From the NCBI GenBank assembly GCA_013400975.1, contig WBMZ01009478.1, forward strand, positions 62,001 through 126,000: a stretch of 64,000 nt of DNA, given 5' to 3'. Position numbers and translations under genes: made by a program. The notes below the pieces were generated by a model. The model was given only the letters and a program-made list of their open reading frames with translations. It was not told the origin of the DNA and made no database searches. Shown one piece after another: positions 1 through 11,500 of this stretch (positions within the stretch are counted from its first letter, which is position 1; each line of letters starts with the position of its first letter). Origin of the DNA: Atrichornis clamosus (lineage: Eukaryota; Chordata; Aves; Passeriformes; Menuridae).

Positions 1-2115
1 GTGTCAAATGCCAGCCTGGATTTCAGATGGCTGAGGACCAATTCCATGCTCTGCCATGGCATTTCCAAGTGACCACGTACAATTCCCTTCCCTTCTGGGG
101 GTCTGGAAGCTGTGGCACATTTTATTTGTGAGGCAGTTTGGAATCCTCTGAAGAACAGGTTGTGGAAGATGCAGGTGGTGCTGCTGGGTTTTAGAGGCCA
201 CAACACTTTCAGGAGCAGGAAAGGAAACAGAGGTTAATTTTGAAAGTTTGCTGATAATTTTACACTCTTCAGAGCACTTTACAGACTTTTGATAATTAAT
301 CCAGCTAGACAGGGGCCAGGAGAAGGAAATATTATCCTCACTTTACAGTTCCACAGAGAAATACTTCATTCCAGAACCAGGACTGGGGCACAAGTTCCTG
401 ATTCCCAGTCTTGTGCTCACATGAAATGTGTTGTAATTAAACTTCCTTTACTCATTTCAGCTGCTTCCCATTAACCAGGAGTATAAACTCATTAGAGGAG
501 GAACTTTTTGTTACATGTGCTCAGAACACCAGCACAATGAGGCTGGGAATCCTTCTGAGCCTCTCCAAGTGGTAGTGGAGTGTAAACACCAATCATGGAA
601 AAGGCACTTCTCATTTTTAATGATTATGTCTCAGAAAGCAAACAAACTCAAACAGAATTCGGTGTTATTTTGATTTAAATTTAGTGCACTTGTCAGGTCA
701 TTCTTTACCTCAGTTGAGCCTTTGTCAGAAAATTTTCCCACTTCTAAAAAATAAAAAAGAAATTTATGTTAAAAAAGTGCTGTTTGTTACCAGTTATTTG
801 ATTTTTTTTTAGCTGCATTCAAACCTGTTGAATTTTAGAGCAAAAATACTTTGTTCCTATGTGATCCTGTGTGATCCACAGCACCTCTCTGCTCACACAT
901 CCTATGGACCAGACCCTTGCCTCTCACAGAAGGATTTATCCACATCTTTGATAGATGAGCCATTCACTCCACTGAAGCAGCTGAGAGCTCCCTTAGTGCA
1001 GTAGAGGGGTTTTATTCTTCAGACCCAAGACTAAGAATAATTGTCCAGAGCCAGAAAACTTTCAGCAAACAAATTTTCTTTATTATTATATTTTTAACCT
1101 AAACTCCCATGATCTGTAGTGCCCTCACTGAACTGAAAACTGTGCAGATCAGAGCAAATAATGCTCCATTGCACAGCTCTCTGAATCCCTGCAATCTCAC
1201 TTTGGCAGGGTTATCTGCCTTGGAGGATCATAACTCCTCCATTTGAGCAATCTGAGGCTCAGTTCACATCAGAAATTTCAGTAACATCTTGCCACCATCA
1301 TGTTTTTCACATCCATAACCTCAGCATGATACTCAGAAAACCAGTGGTGCTACAGAGAGTGACTCTGGTACAGAAACACATTTACAGAAAGGCCATTCAG
1401 GCCATTAACATCAATTGTACTCTCCTTTTTGTCATTAAAAGTTAACTTCCTAATTCCAGGGTGTTCTGCCAGTTGGATGCAGGAAATGCAGATCTCTCCT
1501 CATTCTTCCCCACTGCTCCCACTTTGCAGTGATAAAGCAGTTCTTTGAATGGTTTCAGGGTTTATTCCACGCTTTAATGTGAAGTTTCAAATAATCTAAC
1601 AGATGGCATTGTCATCATTTTTCCTTCCCTGCAGAATGAAAATGAACAAACACTTGACATTTCCAATATGTCTTCATCTAATGCAAGAATTTTTAGAAGC
1701 CATGGAATAGTGATAATCTGCTTTGCCTTAGATGGCCAGAATTTTAAATGTACCCTAAAAACCCTACACGAGCCACGTGACTGCATGGAAAAATAGGGGT
1801 ATAGCCACAGAGTCAACATGGTTATGTCTTGTACCTCGAGCTCTGTCCAAAGCAAAGCAGGAACATGGAATACCAGAGCAGCTGTGGGATGAGTGTGGAA
1901 TGTTCATTAGAGAAATTAGCTGGAGCTGCTACAGCACTCAGAAATCAGCTCACATTTACAAACCCACAGCAGATGCATCGTTTGGCAAAAGAGTTCTGCA
2001 GTCAGTAATTTGCCATTCATCAGGGATTGCCTCTTAAATCTGGGATCCAAGCTAGGGTGCAGATGACATAGAAGGATAAATTTAGACATGGCTGAAAACA
2101 ATTATTTTGATTAAG

Positions 2116-2199
2116 CCTCCAGCCAATGAGAGTAAGAGTCTTCCTATTCCTCCCCTTCCCCCTCCCTCATCCCCCTCTGGTAAAGGAGGAGGAGAGTGT
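2116..2199 (+). CDS. Weak candidate exon upstream of exon 1
   Basis: These 84 nt read in phase 0 as 28 codons rich in proline, serine and glycine, including the segment SLPIPPLPPPSSPSG. A donor with a perfect +1 to +6 (GTGAGT) follows at 2200. Entry phase 0 and exit phase 0 both fit the acceptor of the exon at 5404. Against it, the acceptor is poor: AAG preceded by a weak pyrimidine tract and an A-rich stretch, and the donor has T at -1. A proline-rich linker before a chain of folded modules would make sense, but the composition alone could be chance. Confidence 0.28.
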
Positions 2200-2830
2200 G
2201 TGAGTTTAGCTGATCTTCATTTTCCATGCTGGGGATGTTGGGATGGAGCTCCTGCTGCTGCAGAGGCTGTTCAATGTGGTAGGGAGGGTGTTTGGATGGA
2301 AATATGATGCCTTGCTTCCATGTTAGTGCTGGAAGGGAAGTGTTGAAGTTTTATTTACTTGAAAAAGAGAGACTGTACCTATTAAGATTTTAAAAATTTG
2401 CTTCTCCTTGCCCTGTCCTGCCACTGGGGCAAACCCTCAGGCTGGGTGAGTTGGTTCTGCTGGGAAATCTTTGTGAAGTTGTTGCCTCGCTTCTGATCTG
2501 CTCCTTGGTCATTCCACCCTCTCACAGGTTTGATAATGTTTCCCAATTTTTGGAATTCTTTGTCCAATCTAACATGGAGGTACAGGAAAACTAATGTCAA
2601 CTACTCTTTAAAAAAAAATCAACAAAGCATCATTTAACTGCTTTGAGTTATTTTATTAGAAGCAAAATGATGTTAATCTGGGCTGACAAGCTTGTGTCCA
2701 CTAAGCTTGGGTTTGCTAAGGTCATAAACAGCTCTGTTTTAAAATAATAATATGGAGGTTAAAGGCCACTTTTAAAATGACTGTCTGTGTAGGGGCCTTG
2801 ACGTTCCAGGAGGTTTTATGAATAGTCTTT

Positions 2831-3095
2831 GGGATTCTCATGGAAATACAGAATGGTTTGGATGGGAAGGGACCTTAACGCCCATCCAGTGCCACCCCCT
2901 GCCATGGGCAGGGACACCTCCCCCTATTCCAGGGTGCTCCAGCCCCGACCAAGCTGGCCTTGGACACTTCCAGGGATGGGGCAGCCACAGCTTCTCTGGG
3001 AAACCTGTGCCAGGGCCTCCCCACCCTCACAGGGAACAATTCCTTCCCAAGATCCCATCTAGCCCTGCCCTGGGGCAGCCTAAGGCCACTGTGCC
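2831..3095 (-). repeat. CR1 LINE fragment
   Basis: The plus strand reads the complement of a CR1 3' end: 'aatggtttgg', then 'ccccctgccatgggcaggga', 'cttggacacttccagg' and 'gggaacaattccttccc'. Orientation is therefore minus. Confidence 0.93.
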
Positions 3096-4555
3096 TCGTG
3101 TAAGTTCAACACCACTGTTGCTGAAGGTGCAATATGTGATTATCCTCAAGTTGCCTTGCAATTCCTTTTTCCTTGTTTCATTGTGGTGTGGATTTGGGGA
3201 GAACCCCCTGCTCAGTGTGTGGCTGCTGCTCCTGCTTGCACTGTTGTTATGTGGGAGTGGAGAAAAAAGGCCAGAGCTGGGGGTGGGGGGTGGTTGGAAA
3301 GCTGAGCTGGAGGGCTGTAACTGGTAATATCATAAACTATAATTGCAAAATAAAATAGCAAGAGTTTGGGAATAGGAAATTTTATCTTATTTACTCTCTG
3401 GTAATTGTTGGCACTTGACTACAATCAGCTGCAAGCCTGTCTCTGAGTGACAGCACAATTCTAGCCAGAGCAGCCAAAAATAACCCAGCATTTGAGTAAT
3501 TTTAGTCTTTTTATAACCTAATACTGTCACAAATAAAAGCCAGTAACGTGGGCAAATTGAACTCTCCTCATATGTAGGCTGGGGTAAATTGGGCAGTGCT
3601 GTGGGAAGCCATACCCAGAAAGCACCAGTTGTATCTTACTTCAGTAATTCTGGCCCAGAACTAAACAGGATTAGCTCCTTTTGTGTTCATTAGCCTTAAT
3701 ATTTCAGAAATTGGTTAAGTTCTCCACCTAGATTCTTGCTGGGGTGAGAAGGCTGGCACAGGGAGGAGAGGGAGGGACCAACCTTCATCAAAATCTCTCT
3801 CAGAAAGAACCTTAATAAGTAAACTTCTTATCTGACTGTGGTCAGAAAACCCACTGAGCCCTGCCCTGCTGCTGGGCCAGGTAAATTTGGGATAGTTGGA
3901 AGTGTCCTGCTAAATCATTAGCAGTAGATACTGGTTTTATCATTAGCTCTCAAATTACCTCCTCTCATCGGTCCCCACACCCTTGTTGAGAGAGGAAAAA
4001 ATAACCAGTTGTCCAACACAGGATTTAGGAAAAGGTCACCTTTTCCTCATGGTCCCAGAGTTTCTCCTAAGGCCTCGTCCCCAGGGGATTTCAGTGGTGG
4101 GAGCAAAGCCCCAAGGGATTCTTTTGGCACCCCAGGACTACAGTAACATTAATAATACAAATCTGCAGCATCACACACATTTGCATGGCTATTTTGCCTT
4201 TATCACTAACTGCAGGTTTTATTTGGTGCTTGCAGGCAGGTGTTTCAGCACTGAAACACTGGGTGACACAGTTGATCTGCTGGTTGGATTTTTATTACTT
4301 TTGTGGCTTATTAAACCATTTTAAAAAGTTGTCTATTTTGAGGACTGGCACAAAAGTCAAACTACATTAACTTGTCAAGTGGATTAGTCAGGAAACACCT
4401 TTGTGGACATTTAAATTCAGAATTAAAGTGGCTTTAATTGGATTTGGCTTACTTTCCTTTTAGAGTAAATTCAGGTAAATCAAATTAAGGTTCATTCAGT
4501 GTAAAGGTGTGGGCAGAAATCCTCATTATGGGCTACATGGAGCAACAGAAAACAT

Positions 4556-4669
4556 GACACCAGGTTGGATGGGGCTTGGAGCACCCTGGGATAGTGGAAA
4601 GTGTCCCTGCCCGTGGGAGGGGGTGGAACTGGATGGGCTTTAAGGTCTCTTCCAATCCAAACCATTCGA
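4556..4669 (+). repeat. CR1 LINE fragment, short 3' end
   Basis: The sequence runs from 'caggttggatggggcttgga' to 'ccaatccaaaccattc', the sense orientation of the CR1 3' tail. Confidence 0.9.
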
Positions 4670-5403
4670 CTTACTTGTTAATATAACTATTGAGGAGCAG
4701 CACTCTTAAGTGTGCTGGAGAATCTTTGGGATTTTTGAGGACTTACTTGTTAATTTACCAAAGAAATGTCAGGGCAACAAATTGAGTATAGATAGGAAGA
4801 ACAAGCCAGGCAATAATTACAGCTGCAGCTGCTGCATCTGTGGAAGGACAAAAAACTGTAAGTCCACAGTTCAAGCCTGAAGTTGTTTCTTGAGCAGTTC
4901 TCTTAAACGAGAGGGAATTTACATCCTAAATAACCAGCTATCAATGGTAAAGTAAAGAAAGGAGGTGAGTTCACTTAGCTGTGACATCATCTCTGAAATG
5001 AGGAATGTTAGGTGAAGCAGAAAATAATGAGTTTTCACACTATCAGGCTTGTTTGAGGCTTTTTCAGTGATTAAAAAAAAAAGCCAAAACACTCAATCTT
5101 GATGAATACAGAATAAATTCAATCACACCCTTCCAGCTGTGACTGTAACCTTGCATTCCCCAAGCAGAGTGTGACTAAATGAAGACCCAGGTGACAGCTG
5201 TCCAAGAAAACCTGCAGTGCTCAGACGGGTATCTCTGATGGAACAGCCTGGCTTTTATGGCTCATTCTTCCTCTTTGATAAATGCTCTCTGGGTGTTAAA
5301 TGCCCCTCCTGTGATGGCAATGAATGTAATTAATTCCTGATGATGAATACACTTCCAGTAATCCAAGTGACTTCCATTTTCATACTTTTTTTTGTTTTGA
5401 CAG

Positions 5404-5595
5404 GAAGCCTCTTATCTGCCAGATATTGACACATTGCCTGGATCACACAGTGGGAAAAAGGAGGTGCTGCTGATGACCATTTGGCTGGCAAGCTGTGGCC
5501 AAGTGGCCACAGATCAGTGTGGGGAGCAGGTGCCTGCCCAGGTGCTGGGAGCAGCCAACATCTTCCAGGCCCTTGTGTCGTGGCTCCTCTCCCTG
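5404..5595 (+). CDS. Exon 1 of those seen (residues 1-64)
   Basis: The exon starts after TTTTGACAG and ends before GTGAGT; phase 0 in, phase 0 out, 64 codons. It encodes an acidic lead, a hydrophobic strand (EVLLMTIWLASCGQVA, about residues 20-35) and then a helix-like stretch (ANIFQALVSWLLSL, residues 51-64). Strand followed by helix is how the NDK fold begins, and with exons 2 and 3 it may form a very divergent first module. No residue of the NDK active site can be placed here. The exon is recognised mainly by its splice sites, open frame and phase agreement with exon 2. Confidence 0.72.
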
Positions 5596-8500
5596 GTGAG
5601 TGCAGTGACCTGGCACAAAAGGCTCTGGGTGATGAGGTTTGGACCTCCAGGGAATATGTCATCACTCTGGAAATCTCGGGGGTTTTTTTCCCTCCTCCAA
5701 CAGCTACAAAGCTGTGGCTGAGCAAAGTGGAAATTATGTTCTAATTCACCTTAGAGTTAGTAAATAAAAGTGTGGAGTCAGTGGGAGCTGGGTTGTGTCT
5801 GTAGCTTATGAAGAAGTAAAAAATGGTTGAGGCAGACTCCCAGTTGTCAGAAGTGACTGCTGGGTGTTAGACTTTGTCCTTGGCTAAAGGAGCTGAGGGA
5901 CACAGGTCCCTGTTTCTTACCACTGGTTCTGGATAAGAATAGACCCTTTCTGATGGTTAAGGGGGCTATGAACAAGTGGAGGCTCTGCTTCATCTTAATT
6001 ATCCTTTGGTTCAGATGTTTTTCTCCTCTAAAGAAACCACCCCATCCTCTCTCCTTCCCATCCATATTACCCTTTATTTCCCAGGGAAAACAGTGTATTT
6101 TACCTCCCCAATGTGTTTTTTCCCTCCCCACCCTGCACATTGACCTTATTCTTTTCCTTGGTCAAGACTCTGGGATGCCAGTACTGATCCACGCATTCAA
6201 GGTGGATTTCACCCTGAGCAGCCAGCCTGCACCAGGCTTTAAAATCACTTAAACGCCACTTAAAGACAATTAATTGTTAATGATGTTCGTGCTTCCATCA
6301 CAACATTGCTAACATTCTTTAGTGTTAGTCCAGTGCTGATGTAAATTGCCACTGGAACAGCCCTGGATCCTGAATTTTCCATCCAGACTGGTTAGCTCAT
6401 GACCAGCTGCAGTGTGAGCTCCCTTCCTTTGGGTTATTCCCGTTAAAAGACCCTGAGCTCTGACTTGTAGCAGCTCTGAGCCTGAAAGGTACCTCAGCTT
6501 CCAGGGCTGTGTCACTCTGCTGGGTGGAGGGTCAGAAGTTCAGATGGACAAGGAAACCTGGGATAAAATTCACCAATTTATTCTACTCAGGTTCTGAAAT
6601 GGCTGTTGGATAACAATGAAGAATTTTGCATTTCTTTCATTAAAAGATTTGGAAATGTTGAGGCATTTTTTGGATCAAATTCTCCTCTGGTAATCCATGC
6701 AATTCCAGTGACTGGCTTGTGTAAATCAGCATATCCTTCTGGATTTCATTGGAGGTGTGCTGGTTGCTGCCAGTTGAGAGCACGATCCTTGGAATGCTGC
6801 AGAATTCCCCATGGGAATCCAGTGTACAAAGCAGTCAAGGACTTGGTGCTGGTGTTTTGGGTGATCCAGCTGATCTGGGCAACAGTTTCAAAATCCAGCC
6901 TGGCCCTGCGTTGAGAAGATATTTCTAGAGGCCTTTATCTCACAGAAATATTCTGGGGTTATATTACAAGGTGTAGAGCTGATAATCTGTCTAGAGACTG
7001 GTGCTGGTGTAAACCAGGAGGACAAGACTTAGAGTTTCCGTACCCACTAGAACCCTGGGAAGGAATTACAGTCCTGTCACTCAGACCTGCCTTTCTCTCC
7101 ATCCAGAGAATGTTCTGGATCAGGCACCTCTGCTCACAGGGCTGCTGTTCCTTTCTCCTGGCTTTGCTGATTCCCTGTGTCTGGCTTTCCCAGAGCTTTC
7201 TGCCCTCTTTCTCCTGCTGACTAGGACACTTTGCCAGCCCCCCAGTCTGTCCCAAGTGTCTCTCCTCTCTCTTGTCTAACCTATAATCAATTTTTTCATG
7301 TATTCTGCATGTTCAAGTGCATTTTGTTTCATCTGACTTTGAGCATCCTTCAGAGCCAAGGTGTGGTGTGTCCTATTGGAGCCTTCTCTCTGGATCCAAA
7401 CTGAGATTCACAATAATAACTGAGATTCACAACAATAACTTATGCCTTGGGGATGGCAGAAGTCACTTTTTACCCTTTTTGGTTTAGATCAGATGTAAGT
7501 ACTGGAAAATAGAATTTGCCTCCCACGTGTGTGCACAAAAAAAATCCGTCAAAAAGAAATCACCTCAGTCCAACTAAAAGGGGATTCACGGGATGGGGAT
7601 TGATGAGGGTTGGGCAATTAGGGAAAGGCTTATTAGGGAAGCCACTTGGAGTGGCATCATCCCTTTGCATTGATTTTTGGACTGGGATAGGACTGATCTC
7701 CTTGTCACTGATAAAGGCACGCAGGGTGTGACAGGAATGTTGGCAGGGCTCTGTGCTCACTCCTTGCTGGAGTAGGGAAATGATGTGAATTCCTGCTGTC
7801 ACAGAGTGAAACTGGTGGAAGTCAGAGCTTGCGAGTCCTCACTGAGAAAATAATTCCTCTGACTTATCAAAACCTATGTGTTATTCCTATTTAATTTGGT
7901 CTTTATTGATTTTTCTACTGGCTCAACCACAGCTAATCTAGTAATCAAAGCAGAGTGCTCCCTGGATTGTTGTGGGGCTCTACCCAAAAGCAACAGAGCA
8001 AGATAAAGGGAGTTTTTTCAGTCCATCTAAAAATGGAATTGTGTTCCAATGGCTTTCCAGGTGCCTCCTGTGAAGAGGAAGGATGGTCCCAAAGCTCCAT
8101 TCGAGGTGCTGGGGCTGCAGCAAGCCTGGAGAGAGGAAGGCTTGGCCCTCTATGCCTGTCTGGTGGCACCAGAGGAACCTTCAGCCCAGAGCTGCCCCCA
8201 GAGCCACGAGTCAGGGGTGAGTAGCAGCATTTACACCTGGTGGTTGTGCACACAGGGCAGGTGCCACTGTCCTGTACTCAGCACCAGGCCTGGAGATGCC
8301 AATTCAAGCTCAAATTTCAGCAAGGCAGGACAGAGCAGCATAAGAGCTGCTGGAAATTGGGATATGGGGTCAGCCCAGTAGTGTGGGAACTGGAGGATTG
8401 CTTACAGCCAGTTGCCAACCCAAGCTGTCCTCAGTTACGCTGGATTTAGATTGTGTGCAGACAAGAAACCAGCTCTCTGGTATCATTTTTTCTCTATTGC

Positions 8501-11500
8501 TCATTAGCTGTAACCTCACACTGCAGAAATTTAGCCGGGTTTGGAGGAGACACAGCTTTTGGAACATATTATGGATTTTCCTCCTGTATTTTAACCATGT
8601 GGCCCAGGAGGAGGAATGTTGTGTTGCTGATTGCCTCGCTGGAGTTGAGGCCTGGAAGCAGGACCTGAGGCTGTTCCCTCAGTTGTGGTTGACCCCAGAG
8701 CCTGTGCTGTGCAATAAAACAAAGCTGGGAGGTCCTGCACACACAGTGGAAATGTGGCACCTGTGATGTGGGACATGCCATGAACTCGTGTTCTGGACAC
8801 AGCAGAGCTGTGAAATGGCAGCTCTGGGCTCTCTCTGTTGGTTGGGCCTTTTCACAGAGCTGATTTGATAACAGGTTGGAGCATCTTATTCCCGTTTCTT
8901 TTTTGGAGACAACTTTTTAGGCATTACTGCTCCTCTTGCCTGGCGTAAAACCCTATCCTGCCTAAGCAGTGTGGCTGCTTCCTGCTGCACAGGGTAGCCA
9001 GGTGCATCTGGGGAGCAGCAATCCCTGTGTCCCCCAGATCTCCTGAGAGCCATGTGCTGGAATAACTGTTCTGTGGCTGAGGAACCTTTGAGGTGCTGCC
9101 CTGTGCTCTGCTGAGGCTGCTGAGTTCCTCTCAGGTGGCTCAAAGCAATACTTGTGGCTTCAGTGAGCTGTAGTGGATTTTCTCTTCTATTTTTTCCCAC
9201 TTTACCCCAGCAATGTTAACAGGGTACCCCCAGGTGTCTGGATTACACCTGCTGGACGCATCATGTGGAGCCTAAGTGGAATAGGAGGTGTAAACATGTT
9301 TTTAAAACACACTTAAATGTCCCCTACTCAGCTGCAGCAACTGTTCTTTACTTGCAGCTGCTGCCTGTGAGCAGCAAAGATTGAATTTCCCATGATGTAT
9401 CATAAAGCCTGGAGTTTGACAGCTGTGGCTCCAGTGCTCCTGAAAATAAGTGATTGATGCTGGCACCAAATGTCATGATTAAAACACTACCAAAAAAACC
9501 CAGCCCCAAAACAATGAGCAGCCTTTCCATTAGTGATTGAGCACCCCTGGGCAGAGGCTGATGAGACCAGGCGTATGCTGGACTGGACAAGGACTCAGAG
9601 TTGATTTTTATCCAAGGCAACTGAATTCAAGATGTTTCCTCTATGGAGCAAAGCAAATGGAGGGACAGAGTGAGGGGTTGGCCAAAGCACCAGAATTACT
9701 GAGTATGCTCAAAATATGTTCCCAGTGTTATACTGGGAATGAACTTTTGGAGCTGTGGGCTCAGGCTGCTCTGAAGGTTTGGTTGGAGCTGGGAAGGGTT
9801 GAACCACAACCTCATGGAACAAACTGTGCTGTTTTCCCAGTCCTTATCATGGAATCATGGTGTGATTTGGGTTGGAAGGGGCTGTTCAAGGCCATCTAGT
9901 CCAAACCCCTGGAACAAGTAGGGACTTTTCACTATCTCAGGTTGCTCCAAGCCCCATCCAGCCTGACCTTGGACACTCTGAGGGAGTGGGGCAGCCAAAG
10001 CTTCTCTGGGTGCCAGGGCCTCACCACCCTCATCATGAAATTCTTCTGAGCTCAGCTCTGATGCACAGCAGTGACATTACAGGTGTTGGGGCACTTCATC
10101 CAAGCAGGACTTAGGTTTCCCCTCATTAGAGGCTCTACTTTTGTGGTAGCACTGACTTGTGTCAATCTTTCTTTCCTGAGGTGTTTGTAAAGCTGCTGCT
10201 TTCCCCAACAGAGATCAGAGCTGGGAGGAACAACAAAAGTGGGAATGTCAGCCCCAGCAGAGACAAGGAAAGTGACAGCAACTGGTCCTGTCTCCCTGTT
10301 CCTCCCCTTGGGCAGCCTCAGCTACTGCTGGAAAGAAATGTGGCCTTTGTTGTTCACACTGAAGTCCTCAGTCTCTCACTGCACTGTCATTGTGCAGGTT
10401 TTCAGTGGTTGAACTGAATAACAAAATCCTGTTGTGGCACTTATTGGTTCTTGTTCCAGTTGTCTCCTGTGTACTTCAAGAGACATTTTTCAGGGCTTGC
10501 CTTCAAAATATGACTGGGTTTCCAGGTGCTTTTGTTGCATCTGTTTGCTATGAGAATCTCAGGAGACCTTACTTGCTTTTTTTGGATTGTGCAAAAAAGA
10601 CCAAGTATGTGTAAATGCTAACCACTATGACAAATGGATATTTTAATATTCTTAATGTGTAGAGCCCAGAGTCCATTTTCAGCCTCAAAAGGGGCCTCAG
10701 AGTCATCAATTTCTTATTTACTGGCCACTGCACTGTCATCTCTGTATCTTTTATTATTTATCACACTTTAGTTCTCTGTCCCAAGGTCTAGTAGGTATAA
10801 ATAGAATAATAATAATAATGATTTTCTCTGGGCAGAAGCTCCTGTTGTTAGTAGATCAAGAAGTCTTGTGGCTTATTCAACTAGGATGGCATCTATTCCT
10901 ATATCCAGTGGTTCTGCTATGTATTGTCCCATTTTTGTCAATTTTGGGGTATTTTTACTTCTGCCCTCCTCCAAACAGCTGATAGAGGTGAGGCAGATCT
11001 GAACATCCCTGCATGGTTTGGTTTCTTGTTGTCAGAACCAGTGTTTAAACACTCACCTCCTGTAATCCCTGTGTGCTGATAGACAAGCTGCAGTGCCAAG
11101 CATGTCTGATGGGAATTAGATTTGTACAGCCTCTGCTTTCTAAGAATCTCCCAGGCATTCCCAATTAGGCACACTGGCACAGTGTGGAGCTCCCTGGCTC
11201 CTCTCTGAGCACTTCCAGCACTCTGTTCTCTGGTGGCTCAGAAGAGCTCCCAGTCTCTGTCATTAGATTTGGGGCTTTCCTCCTTGAGCTCCACTTCCTG
11301 TGTGCAGTAATCACAGAATCACAGAATTTCCTGAGTGGGAAGGGACCCACAGGATCATCCAGTCCAGCTCCTGGCCCTGCACAGTCACCCCAACCATCCC
11401 ACCCTGTGCATCCCTGGGAGCATTGTCCAAACACTCCTGGAGCTCTGGCAGCCTTGGGGCCGTGCCCATTCCCTGGGGAGCCTGGTCAGTGCCCAGCACC

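Larger units (their letters stand above)
1..5403. other. Upstream intron or intergenic stretch before exon 1
   Basis: No exon is well supported in this stretch. It is AT-rich non-coding DNA with two CR1 fragments (2831-3095 and 4556-4669) and one weak candidate exon (2116-2199). Because the exon at 5404 begins after a splice acceptor in phase 0, this stretch is at least partly intron. No CpG-rich promoter-like segment was seen, so the true start of the gene is probably left of the window. Confidence 0.6.

Noticed and set aside
2818..3327. Plus-strand open stretch of 169 codons
   Set aside because: The first half is translated antisense CR1.
6606..6914. Plus-strand open stretch of 102 codons in intron 1
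   Set aside because: No convincing acceptor or donor, no family resemblance, and exon 1 already joins exon 2 in phase.
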